A stretch of DNA of 64,000 bases, from NCBI GenBank assembly GCA_902777205.1, contig CACYSU010000010.1, forward strand, positions 1 through 64,000, read 5' to 3'. The notes beneath the pieces are model-generated. The model was not told the DNA's origin. It made no database searches and saw only the letters and a program-made list of their open reading frames with translations. Source of the DNA: an uncultured Rhodospirillales bacterium. GTDB taxonomy: Bacteria; Pseudomonadota; Alphaproteobacteria; CAAGCB01; CAG-977. Positions 51,567-60,430 of the stretch are shown in pieces. The first letter of the stretch is position 1; every line of letters starts with the position of its first letter. Both the position numbers and the translations under genes were made by a program.

Positions 51567-53661
51567 AGCCGGATGGATCGCGGCCGTCGCCGTTGCCGTT
51601 TTTGGCTTCGCCGCCGCGGTGTGGGTGAACGCCGCCGACCCGCCCGACGGTTTCGACCGGCTGACGGCGCGGGCGGACAGGGCGCAGTTTCTGGATCGGA
51701 CGGGATTGCCGCTGAACGCGTCGTACCAAAGTTACTGGAACGTGCGCGACGCGATGCGGCTGTACGAATTTCCGCCGAAGCTGGTCGAAATGTTCATTCG
51801 GGCGGAGGACAGGAATTTTTACGCCCACGGCGGCGTGGATTGGCGCGCGCGGGTGGCCGCGGCGTGGCAGAACCTGCGCGCGGGCGGGGTCGTGCGCGGC
51901 GCCAGTTCGCTGACCGAGCAGGTCGCGCGGATGATCACCCCCAGGCCGCGCACCCTGTTTTCAAAAATCGTCGAAGGCGTTGACGCGGCGCGGCTGGAAC
52001 GCCGGTTTTCCAAAAACGACATTTTGGAATTTTATCTGAACCAAGTGCCTTATGCCGCGAACCGCCGCGGGGTCAAACAGGCCGCCCTGTATTACTTTTC
52101 CAAAACCCCCGACCGGCTGAGCGCGCGGGAAACGGCGGCTTTGATCGTTTTGGTGCGCGCGCCGTCGGCGTTCGACCTGTACCGTTCGCCCGACAAGATC
52201 AACCGTTTGATCGACCTGCGGCTGCGCGATTTTTTCGACGCGGGCATTTTGAACGAAAGCGAATATCGGGCGGCGATGGCGGAAAAAATCACTTTGTCCG
52301 CGCCGGAACTGACCGTCGAGGCGCCGCGTTTTCTGGCGTATCTGCGTTCGGCCGGATTGCCGTCGGGGGCGGCGGTGGAAACGACGCTGGACGCGCGGCT
52401 GCAAAAAAAGGTCGCGGAAATGACCCGTCAAAGGTTGCGGGATTTGAAACGCCGCAACGTCGGAAACGCCGCCGTTCTGGTCGTTGACCGCGCGACGGGG
52501 GACGTTTTGGTCTGGGCGGTCGAAAGTGCCGGAAACGCCGGCGCGATCAACGCCGTTCTGACCCCGCGCCAACCCGCGTCGGCGCAAAAGCCGCTGCTGT
52601 ACGCTTTGGCGTTGACAAAGGGGATGACGGCCGCGACGAAAATCAACGACGCGCCGTTTTCCCGCGCGGTCGGCCGCGGCGTGCATCATTTCAAAAATTA
52701 CAGCCGGACGCATTACGGCGCGGTGACTTTGCGCCGCGCTTTGGGCAATTCGCTGAACATTCCCGCGTTGAAAACGGTCGAATTCGTCGGCGTGGACGCG
52801 TATTTCGATTTCCTGCGTTCGCTGGGGTTTTCACATTTTGAAAAGGACGCCGCCCATTACCGCGAGGGGCTGGCGCTGGGCAACGCCGAAGTCACTTTGT
52901 TCGAGCTGACCCGCGCGTATCTGATGCTGGCGAACGCGGGGGTGTTGAAACCGCTGCGCGCGTACAAAGGGCAAGAGGTCGAACCCGACCGCCGCGTCCT
53001 GCCCGAAACGGCGGCGACGCTGATCGGCGACATTTTGTCCGACCCGTTGGCGCGCCAACCGGAATTCGGCGCGGACAGCGTGCTGAACTTTCCCGTTCAG
53101 ACGGCGGTGAAGACGGGGACTTCGACCGGTTACCGCGACGCGTGGGCGATGGGATACGACAACGGTTTCGTCGCGGGCGTGTGGATGGGCAATCTGGATT
53201 ACGAACCGATGACCGACGTGACGGGGGCGGTCGGGCCCGCTTTGCTGTTGCGGTCGATTTTCACGGAATTGAACAAGATCGAAGAGCCGCGGCCGCTGTA
53301 CCTTTCCCCGCGGCTGGTTCGCAGAGAGGCGGACGGGGGGACGGAATACTTCGATCCCGACGTTGTCGAAACCTATGCCGGCGATCCGGCTGCGCCCGCG
53401 ATCGCGACCCCCGAAAACGGCGTGGAGCTGGCCGTCGATCCGCGCGTTCCGGCGGAACATCAGGCTTATCCGTTCACGGTTTCCGGATTGTCGGACGGGG
53501 ATCGCGCGCGTTGGTTCGTCGATGAAAAACAGGTGGCGGAAACGGATCGGGCGACTTTTTTCTGGCGTCCGGAAAAGGGATGCCATACAGTACGCGCGCA
53601 AATCGTTTTCGCAAACGGGGGGACGGCCGATCTGCCCGCCCGCCGGTTGACGGTCAAGTGA
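51544..53661 (+). CDS. pbpC: Penicillin-binding protein 1C
   Basis: A 705-aa bifunctional peptidoglycan synthase. Membrane anchor at about 10-26. The glycosyltransferase (GT51) domain has RAEDRNFYAHGGVD (catalytic E88) and LTEQVARMI. The transpeptidase has S346-A-Q-K349 (SxxK), S-L-N in LGNSLNIPA (SxN) and K523-TG. The C-terminal PBP1C domain follows from about 620. All catalytic motifs are present. It overlaps the alpha-2-macroglobulin gene by 23 bases, fitting a shared role in repair or defence of the wall. Confidence 0.95.
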   Translation: MFSLSRRKAGWIAAVAVAVFGFAAAVWVNAADPPDGFDRLTARADRAQFLDRTGLPLNASYQSYWNVRDAMRLYEFPPKLVEMFIRAEDRNFYAHGGVDWRARVAAAWQNLRAGGVVRGASSLTEQVARMITPRPRTLFSKIVEGVDAARLERRFSKNDILEFYLNQVPYAANRRGVKQAALYYFSKTPDRLSARETAALIVLVRAPSAFDLYRSPDKINRLIDLRLRDFFDAGILNESEYRAAMAEKITLSAPELTVEAPRFLAYLRSAGLPSGAAVETTLDARLQKKVAEMTRQRLRDLKRRNVGNAAVLVVDRATGDVLVWAVESAGNAGAINAVLTPRQPASAQKPLLYALALTKGMTAATKINDAPFSRAVGRGVHHFKNYSRTHYGAVTLRRALGNSLNIPALKTVEFVGVDAYFDFLRSLGFSHFEKDAAHYREGLALGNAEVTLFELTRAYLMLANAGVLKPLRAYKGQEVEPDRRVLPETAATLIGDILSDPLARQPEFGADSVLNFPVQTAVKTGTSTGYRDAWAMGYDNGFVAGVWMGNLDYEPMTDVTGAVGPALLLRSIFTELNKIEEPRPLYLSPRLVRREADGGTEYFDPDVVETYAGDPAAPAIATPENGVELAVDPRVPAEHQAYPFTVSGLSDGDRARWFVDEKQVAETDRATFFWRPEKGCHTVRAQIVFANGGTADLPARRLTVK

Positions 53662-53667
53662 GGTGTG

Positions 53668-54924
53668 ATGACGCAAAAACCTGAATTGCTGCTGCCCGCG
53701 GGGTCGGTCGAATCTTTGGAAACCGCTTTTTTGTACGGGGCGGACGCCGTGTACGCGGGGGTGCCCGCGCTGTCTTTGCGCGCCGGATGCGGATTGACGG
53801 CGGACGCGTTGGAAAACGCCATTGAACGCGCGCACGCGGCGGGGAAAAAGATTTACCTGACGCTGAACCTGTTTTCCAAAAACGCCGATGTCGGCCGGTT
53901 GGACGAATTCGCGAAAACGGTGAACCGCTTGCGTCCCGACGGGCTGATCGTGTCCGACCCCGGCGTGTTCGTGTTCATGCGCGAACACGCGGCGCAAACG
54001 CCTTTGCACGTTTCGACGCAGGCCAACGTCGGATCGTGGCTGACGGCGAAGTTTTGGCGGGATCTGGGGGCGAAAGTCTGCGTTTTGTCGCGTGAAACGA
54101 CCTTTGCCGACATTTGCGAAATCAAACGCCGGCTGCCCGATTTGAAAATCGAAATGTTCGTCCACGGCGCGATGTGCATGAGCTATTCCGGCCGCTGTCT
54201 GCTGTCGGCGTTCATGGCGGGACGCAGCGCGAACCGCGGCGAATGCGCCCACGCCTGCCGGTGGAAATACAAACTGTATTTGCAAGAGGAGCAACGCCCC
54301 GACGAATTTATGCCGGTGCAAGAGGACGACAGGGGGACGTACATTCTGAATTCGCGGGATTTGTGCCTGATGCCGAAGCTGGATTCGATTTTAAAGGCGG
54401 CGATCGACCTGTTGAAAATCGAGGGACGCAACAAAACGCCCTATTACGTCGCGCAAACGGCGCGCGCGTACCGCAGGGCGATCGACGATTGGTTCGATGA
54501 TCCGGAAAGCTGGCGTTTTGAAAAATATCAGGCCGAACTGGACACCCTGCAGAACCGCGGCTACACGACGGGATTTTTTGAATCGACGCCGGACGGTTCG
54601 GCGCAGAACTATGTTTCGACGCGCAGCGACGGGGATTGGCGCAACGCCGCCGTGATCCGGCGTTGGACGCCCGACGGCGCGGAGGTTGAGGTGTTTCAGA
54701 AAATCGAACGGGGCGACGTGCTGTCGTTTCTGCCGCCCGACGGAAACGGCACGGTTGACGTTGCCGTGCGCCGCGTGATCGACGGATTGAAAAACCAAGA
54801 GGTCGCGGCCGTTTCCCCCGGACGCCCGCACCAAACCGTTTTCATTGAAAACGGCGCGTTCGGAAACGTTGACAGGGCGCGTTTGCCCGTTTTGACCGTC
54901 GCACGCGCGCCGGCGAAACGGTGA
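53668..54924 (+). CDS. U32 peptidase-family (TrhP-like) protein
   Basis: A 418-aa protein beginning TQKPELLLPAGSVESLETAF, with the U32 core EMFVHGAMCMSYSGRCLLSA and GECAHACRWKY, in which cysteines coordinate an iron-sulfur cluster. The closest known relatives, E. coli TrhP and RlhA, help make 5-hydroxyuridine in tRNA and hydroxycytidine in 23S rRNA rather than acting as proteases. Length suits the TrhP branch. It begins 4 bases after the pbpC stop, so it may be co-transcribed, though without functional link. Confidence 0.88.
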   Translation: MTQKPELLLPAGSVESLETAFLYGADAVYAGVPALSLRAGCGLTADALENAIERAHAAGKKIYLTLNLFSKNADVGRLDEFAKTVNRLRPDGLIVSDPGVFVFMREHAAQTPLHVSTQANVGSWLTAKFWRDLGAKVCVLSRETTFADICEIKRRLPDLKIEMFVHGAMCMSYSGRCLLSAFMAGRSANRGECAHACRWKYKLYLQEEQRPDEFMPVQEDDRGTYILNSRDLCLMPKLDSILKAAIDLLKIEGRNKTPYYVAQTARAYRRAIDDWFDDPESWRFEKYQAELDTLQNRGYTTGFFESTPDGSAQNYVSTRSDGDWRNAAVIRRWTPDGAEVEVFQKIERGDVLSFLPPDGNGTVDVAVRRVIDGLKNQEVAAVSPGRPHQTVFIENGAFGNVDRARLPVLTVARAPAKR

Positions 54925-54934
54925 AGGGTTTTTT

Positions 54935-54963
54935 TTGATTTTTTGCCGCCTTTTTGCTAAGAT
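54935..54963 (+). promoter_or_regulatory. Promoter of the two lipoprotein genes
   Basis: -35 TTGATT (54935-54940), 17-bp spacer, -10 TAAGAT (54958-54963), about 30 bases before the ATG at 54994. Confidence 0.65.
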
Positions 54964-54993
54964 GCCGGTTGTTTGAATTTAAGGGGACGTCCG

Positions 54994-55665
54994 ATGAACA
55001 AAGCTTTTAAATTATTCGGTTTGACGGTTGCGCTGGCGGGATGCGCGGCGGCGCCGGAAACGGCCAAAACGGCGGCGGTCAGGCTGTCGCTGACGGATCG
55101 GGTGCAGGCGGCCGTCGTTGAAACGCAGCAAAAGGCCGCGGCGGGGCTGCCCGACGAAATCGCGGGGATGAAATCCGTCGAACCCGTCGCCGATCGTGAA
55201 AAGAACCAGCGCGGCGCCGGTTTCACGCGCGTTTACACCGCCGACGACATCGTGGCGACGGTGTTTGTTTACAACAACCAGACTTTCGGCGTTCCGGCGG
55301 AAATCACGCCCGACATGGAAACGCTGATGGAAAAGCATTTGCAGGAATTTCAGGCGATGCAGGATTCGGGGCTGTACGCGAACGTCAAGGTGGGAACGCC
55401 CAAAACGCGCACGTTCCGTTGGCGCGGCGTGTCGTATCAGGTTTTGGAAAGCGATGTCAAATTCACCCAGCGCGACGAGGACAAGGCGTCCCTGCTGGTT
55501 TTGGGGGCGAACCCCGATTTGATGACGTTCGTGCGCATCCGCTACACCTATCCGAAATCGCAGCAGGCGGCCGCCGCGAAAAAGCAGCCGGTTTTCACCC
55601 GAACGGTTTTCGTCGCCCTGCATGATTTCGCCGAAGCGCAGAAAACGTCCGTCGCGGAACAGTGA
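54994..55665 (+). CDS. Lipoprotein, unknown function
   Basis: A 223-aa protein. The start at 54994 has AAGGGGA upstream. The signal peptide ends in the lipobox LAGC, so Cys17 would be lipidated; the following residue is Ala, which suits outer-membrane sorting. The mature part is mostly beta strands, with no motif that I recognise. It is followed 15 bases later by a second lipoprotein gene. Confidence 0.65.
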   Translation: MNKAFKLFGLTVALAGCAAAPETAKTAAVRLSLTDRVQAAVVETQQKAAAGLPDEIAGMKSVEPVADREKNQRGAGFTRVYTADDIVATVFVYNNQTFGVPAEITPDMETLMEKHLQEFQAMQDSGLYANVKVGTPKTRTFRWRGVSYQVLESDVKFTQRDEDKASLLVLGANPDLMTFVRIRYTYPKSQQAAAAKKQPVFTRTVFVALHDFAEAQKTSVAEQ

Positions 55666-55680
55666 TCCGGCGGGGGACGT

Positions 55681-56109
55681 ATGAAAAAAATATTCTTTCT
55701 GTTGTGTTTCGCGCTGGCCGGATGCGCCGCGGTCGTCAGTCCGGAAACCGAGGTCGCGCAGACGCTGGGCGCGATGAACCAAGCCTACAGGGACAAGGAC
55801 GCCGACGGCTTTATGGCTTTTATCAGTCCGGAATACCGCGGCGACCGCGACGAATTCCAAATCGCCGTTGAAAACGATTTCGCCGGTTTCGCGCAGGTGG
55901 ATTGCCGGATGTCCGTTTTTCAGGTGCTGATCGACCCCGAAACGGGGATTTACACGGCGTCCGTTTATTATTCCAGAACCGCGCGTTCGCCCCGTTTCGG
56001 CACGGACAACCGCGGCGGCGACGCCGTTTTGACGTTTACCAAGGATGAAAACGGGCTGCGGGTGATTGAAATGTCGTCGCCCGCCCCCTACGGGCTGATC
56101 AATCCCTAA
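55681..56109 (+). CDS. Lipoprotein with NTF2-like domain
   Basis: A 142-aa protein. Lipobox LAGC after a short signal peptide (Cys15). The mature part has LGAMNQAYRDKDADGFMAFI near residue 30, the layout of SnoaL/NTF2-like domains (helix, then strand pairs), as in many small periplasmic lipoproteins. It lies between the first lipoprotein and acnB (15 bases before acnB). No enzymatic motif is visible. Confidence 0.6.
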   Translation: MKKIFFLLCFALAGCAAVVSPETEVAQTLGAMNQAYRDKDADGFMAFISPEYRGDRDEFQIAVENDFAGFAQVDCRMSVFQVLIDPETGIYTASVYYSRTARSPRFGTDNRGGDAVLTFTKDENGLRVIEMSSPAPYGLINP

Positions 56110-56124
56110 AAGGAAACTTTCCCC

Positions 56125-58656
56125 ATGACCGATGAAGAAACATTGCTGGCTTATTACGCGGCATACGACGCGCCGCGCGCGTTCGATCCCCAACACCCCG
56201 AGGACGGCGTTTTGTCCCGAAAACAGGACGGATTGCCGCCGAAACCGTTGACCGCGGCGGAAACGGCCGCCTGCGTTTCCCTGTTGGAAAAAGGGGAAAG
56301 AACGGCGGAAACGCTGAATCTGCTGTTGAATCGCGTGGCGAACGGAACGGGCGAGGCCGCCGCCGTCAAGGCCGCCTTTTTGGGGCGCGTCGCCGCAAAA
56401 GAGATGACGGTTGACGGATTGACGCCGGAACAGGCGATCGAACGGCTGGCGGATATGAAAGGCGGGTGGAACGTTCCCGTTCTGGTTTCCCTGCTGAACC
56501 GCGAAGACGCCGCTCCCGCCGCCGTCGCCGCCCTGTCAAAGCTGGTGTTGGTGCATCAGGCGGTTCAAGAGGTCGCGAAGCTGAGCGAGGCCGGCAACGA
56601 ACACGCGGCCGCTTTGCTGGAAAGCTGGGCGCGCGCCGAATGGTTTTCCAACCGTCCGGCGGCGCCGGAGGACGCGACGACTCTGGTCGTGTTCAAAATT
56701 CCCGATGAAATCGAGGCGTCCACCGATTTTCTGTCCCATTCCAAAGGCGGGCACACGCGCACGGACGTTCCGTTCCACGGCAAGCACTATTTTATGAACG
56801 CGGAAATGTTGGACGCGTTGAACGCGTTGAAATCGGCGCATCCCGACATTCCCGTCGCGCTGGCGGCCGACCGGATCGGGACGAGTTCGTCGCGCAAATC
56901 GGGAATGAACAACGTTGAATGGAACATCGGCGTCGAAAACGCGGACACGCGGTTCCAGCCCGACAAAAAAACGCGCGCCGTGATTTTCGCGGGTCGGGTG
57001 CTGGGTCCCATTTTCGCCAAAACGGCGCAGGACATGGGGTCGATCATCGTGCGCGTGAACACGGATGTGCTGCATACGGGCGACATCGTGCGCGCGGTGT
57101 GGCGCACGGGCGATCTGCTGGATCAAAACGGCGCGGTCGTCGCGACGTTTCCGCCGTTGACGCAGGCCGAGCTGGACGCGTTGCGCGCGGGCGGGGCGAC
57201 GATGTTCCGCATGGGAAAGATTTTGACCGCCGCCGCGGCTGCCGCCTTGGGTAAAAACTACGATTTGCCCTATGCCGCGGAACGGGTCGAGGATGTCGAA
57301 CGGCCGATGACGGCGGCGCAAAAGGTGATCGCCGCGGCCGCCGGATTGAAAAGCGTCCGCGCGGGGCAAACCGTCTATGCGCGCGTGGACACGGTGGCGT
57401 CGCAGGACACGACGGGCGGCATGACCGTGCAGGAGCTGCAGGGGACTTTGGCGGCGATGAAGCTGGCTGTTCCGCTGTTCCTGCAATCCCAATGCCACAA
57501 CGCCGCACTGGGGTTTCGGACGCCTGCCGTCGTCGGCGCGAACGGGGCTTTGGTCGATTTCGTTAAAAAATTCGGCGGAATCGCGCTGAACATGGGGGAC
57601 GGCATCATCCATTCGTGGCTGAACGAGCTGGTCGCGCCGGACACGGTCGTCGTCGGCGGGGATTCGCACACGCGCACCCCGACGGCGCTGAGCTTTCCGC
57701 TGGGGTCGGGCGGCGTCGCCGAAGCCGCCGCGACGGGGGTGACGGAAATCACCGTCCCCGAAAGCGTGCTGGTCGTTTTAAAGGGCGAGTTAAAGAAAAA
57801 CATCACCGTGCGCGATCTGGTGAACTACATTCCCTACAAAGCGCAAAAGCTTTTCGGTAAAAACGTGTTCGAGGGGACGATCATCGAATTCCGGCGGATC
57901 GGCGCGCCGTTCGACATGATCGACGTTTTCAAAATGACGAACGCGTCGGCGGAACGGTCGGCGGCGGCGGCGTATTTCGAGCAAAGCCCCGAAACGGTCG
58001 CGGCCTATGTCGATTCACATTCGCTGCCGGTTGTGGAAAAGCTGATCAAAGCCGGATACGACAACAACGGCGCGTTGGAACGTCGGGCGGGTGTTTTGCG
58101 CGATTACGTCGAAAATCCGCACAAGGCGCGGGCGGACGCGGACGCGTCCTACGCCGCCGTTTTGGAAATTGATTTGGGCGAAATCGACCAGCCGTACGTC
58201 GCGTGTCCGCACACGCCCGACAACGTCAAGCCGTTGAGCGAAATCGCGGGGACGCCGGCGGGGTTCTGTTTCGTCGGATCGTGTATGTCGGGGGAAAAGG
58301 ACTTCGCCGCTTTTGAACGCATTACGCGCGGATTTGAAAAGCTGGCCGTCGAAACGTGGATCGCGCCGCCGACGCGTTTGATCGAACGCGATTTGGAACG
58401 CGCGCAGGTGCTGCAGGCGTTGTCCGACCGCGGCGCGCGGATCGAAATTTCCGGCTGTTCGCTGTGCATGGGCAATCAGGAACGCGTCAAGGGCGAACGC
58501 AACGTGTTGACGACTTCGACCCGCAATTTCAAAGGGCGCATGGGCGACGAAGCGTCCGTCTATCTGGTGTCCGCCCGGTTGGCCGCCGTGGCGGCGGTCG
58601 GGGGCGCGTTTCCGACGGTTGACGAATATTTCAGGATGGTTGCGGAAAATGGTTGA
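56125..58656 (+). CDS. acnB: Aconitate hydratase B
   Basis: An 843-aa enzyme converting citrate to isocitrate with a 4Fe-4S cluster. The AcnB arrangement is clear: N-terminal HEAT-like helical domain (about 1-160), swivel domain with HTRTDVPFHGKHYF, then the cluster-binding core. Cluster cysteines are in FLQSQCHN, FCFVGSCMSG and SGCSLCMGN; the GGDSHTRTPTALS and cluster-region signatures are intact. Most Alphaproteobacteria use AcnA, so AcnB here is notable. It is the first gene of the TCA operon and is slightly shorter than the usual 865 aa. Confidence 0.95.
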   Translation: MTDEETLLAYYAAYDAPRAFDPQHPEDGVLSRKQDGLPPKPLTAAETAACVSLLEKGERTAETLNLLLNRVANGTGEAAAVKAAFLGRVAAKEMTVDGLTPEQAIERLADMKGGWNVPVLVSLLNREDAAPAAVAALSKLVLVHQAVQEVAKLSEAGNEHAAALLESWARAEWFSNRPAAPEDATTLVVFKIPDEIEASTDFLSHSKGGHTRTDVPFHGKHYFMNAEMLDALNALKSAHPDIPVALAADRIGTSSSRKSGMNNVEWNIGVENADTRFQPDKKTRAVIFAGRVLGPIFAKTAQDMGSIIVRVNTDVLHTGDIVRAVWRTGDLLDQNGAVVATFPPLTQAELDALRAGGATMFRMGKILTAAAAAALGKNYDLPYAAERVEDVERPMTAAQKVIAAAAGLKSVRAGQTVYARVDTVASQDTTGGMTVQELQGTLAAMKLAVPLFLQSQCHNAALGFRTPAVVGANGALVDFVKKFGGIALNMGDGIIHSWLNELVAPDTVVVGGDSHTRTPTALSFPLGSGGVAEAAATGVTEITVPESVLVVLKGELKKNITVRDLVNYIPYKAQKLFGKNVFEGTIIEFRRIGAPFDMIDVFKMTNASAERSAAAAYFEQSPETVAAYVDSHSLPVVEKLIKAGYDNNGALERRAGVLRDYVENPHKARADADASYAAVLEIDLGEIDQPYVACPHTPDNVKPLSEIAGTPAGFCFVGSCMSGEKDFAAFERITRGFEKLAVETWIAPPTRLIERDLERAQVLQALSDRGARIEISGCSLCMGNQERVKGERNVLTTSTRNFKGRMGDEASVYLVSARLAAVAAVGGAFPTVDEYFRMVAENG

Positions 58657-60430
58657 GGCTTTTATTGATGTCGCTTTGCCCGAAGAGGCGGCGGGCGCGG
58701 CGTATGAAATCGTGAAAAACGAACTGATCGCCCCTTTTTCGGATTTCATCGGTGAAAAACGGGTGCGCGAACACGACTGGAGCTTGAAAGCCCGCATCCA
58801 AACCGACGGCGAAGTCGTCCGCGAAACGGTCGAAATGGCGGGCGGCGACAAAAAGGCCGTGCTGGTCAAAGGTCCGGGCGTCACGCCGACCAAGGAACAG
58901 ACGCGGGAAATGCTGGCGCTGCTGGGCGACGACCGGCGGCCGGAGGATCTGAGCAAGCTGGCGACGGGGACGCCGAACGGCTATATGCGCGGGCATTGGC
59001 TGGTCAAGGGGAATTTGGAACGCTATGAAACCCCCGGCGTGGCGGGGCTGATCGAACCGGCTTTGCCCGATTACGCCGGCGCGGGAAAAATCGACGTGAT
59101 GTATTTGGACGGCGGCCGCGCGAAGGACGGATTCTTTTTTATTTTGGACGCCGATTGCGACGTGCGCGTCGATTTCAACCGCAAAACGGTGCGCGAAGCC
59201 GAACGGCTGTCCGCCGGTTCCGCCGTTTACGCCAAAGTGACGCGCCGCGCCGATATCGTGTCGCTGTGCGACCGCGCGATCGAAAAGGGCGACGAAATCG
59301 TCTTTATGTCGAAATACACGGTGCGGCCGGAATTGGACGGCGAAAAAAAGAAAATCTACAACGACCGGCGCGAATTTCACGGATTGGACAGGCGCGAGGG
59401 CAATCAGGGCGACATCGTTGACGCGGCGTTCGCGCGGATGCTGACGCGGCCGGTCGAACGGGACACGACGGTTCTGGTGCCCGATCCGTCCTACGGCCCC
59501 AAGGTCGCGGCCGTGTTGAACGCGGCCTATGCTTGCGGGGTGAAAAAGCCCGTCGGCGAATTTTCCGTGTGCCGGTTTTCCGCGGGCAAAAGCGAATACG
59601 GCGGTTTGAACCAAGTCGCCGCGCAGGACGGCGAATACAGGCTGTACGTCGGCAAACGCGAAATCCGCATTCCCGTCAAGGCCGGCGATATGTTCGAGGA
59701 AATGCATTACGATTACGCCGACGCCGACCGGTACGTCAAACAGGTGTTCCGTCAGGCGGCTTTGAAACGTTACGACCGCGTCGTGTTCGCTTTCGACGAA
59801 TCGGATTCCTACGACGTTCCCGTCGTCAGGGCGGCGCGCGCCGAGGCGTTGAAGCAAAAAAAGGTCGAGGGCGACGATTTCCTGATCATGAAACCCGACG
59901 CGGCGGCCGTGATGATGTTTTGCGCCCCGATGCCGGGGGGGACGTGTTACGCCTATGACAACCTGTGGGGCGACATCGTTTCCGACGCGATGGATTTGGG
60001 GGCGAGCGTCGCTTCGGTCAATTCGGTGATTTTGCTGGCGGACGGGCGCGTCTGGCCGGAAATGGGCGGGGCGGGGACGGCGCCCGATTTGCTGAATCTG
60101 GCGCGCAAAGAGGGATTTTTGCGCTACGACCCGATCCCCGTGATCGAAGGAATGGCGATCGGTTTCGCGCAGGCCGCCGCCGCGGAACCGGAAAACGCCA
60201 AGCTGAAAGCCTACGCCGACGCTTTGCACGCCGCGTGCGTCAACGTGCTGAAAAAAGGGATTGCCACGCCAGATTTGGTGTCAAAGCTGAGATCCGCGCA
60301 AAGGACGGGTGTTGACACGGCGTCCTTTGTCAAAGCGGTGAGGGTGGAATTGTTAACACTTTTGGGGTTACAACAACAGGCAGAGGATCAAAGGCGCGTT
60401 TTGCGCGAAACGATGAGGGAAATCAGATGA
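58649..60430 (+). CDS. Divergent isocitrate-dehydrogenase-like protein
   Basis: A 593-aa protein, starting at the ATG at 58649 that overlaps the end of acnB by 8 bases. It resembles the isocitrate/isopropylmalate dehydrogenase superfamily in order of motifs: T108-PNGYMR (compare SPNGTIRN, which binds isocitrate), N438-LWGDIVSDAMDLGA (compare NYDGDVQSDIVAQ-type, metal and substrate region), and E471-MGGAGTAPD (compare E-A-x-HGTAP in the NADP-site loop). The sequence is otherwise far from the usual 400-aa enzymes and carries about 180 extra residues between these motifs. Its place between acnB and gltA makes oxidation of isocitrate to 2-oxoglutarate the best guess. Confidence 0.65.
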   Translation: MVEAFIDVALPEEAAGAAYEIVKNELIAPFSDFIGEKRVREHDWSLKARIQTDGEVVRETVEMAGGDKKAVLVKGPGVTPTKEQTREMLALLGDDRRPEDLSKLATGTPNGYMRGHWLVKGNLERYETPGVAGLIEPALPDYAGAGKIDVMYLDGGRAKDGFFFILDADCDVRVDFNRKTVREAERLSAGSAVYAKVTRRADIVSLCDRAIEKGDEIVFMSKYTVRPELDGEKKKIYNDRREFHGLDRREGNQGDIVDAAFARMLTRPVERDTTVLVPDPSYGPKVAAVLNAAYACGVKKPVGEFSVCRFSAGKSEYGGLNQVAAQDGEYRLYVGKREIRIPVKAGDMFEEMHYDYADADRYVKQVFRQAALKRYDRVVFAFDESDSYDVPVVRAARAEALKQKKVEGDDFLIMKPDAAAVMMFCAPMPGGTCYAYDNLWGDIVSDAMDLGASVASVNSVILLADGRVWPEMGGAGTAPDLLNLARKEGFLRYDPIPVIEGMAIGFAQAAAAEPENAKLKAYADALHAACVNVLKKGIATPDLVSKLRSAQRTGVDTASFVKAVRVELLTLLGLQQQAEDQRRVLRETMREIR

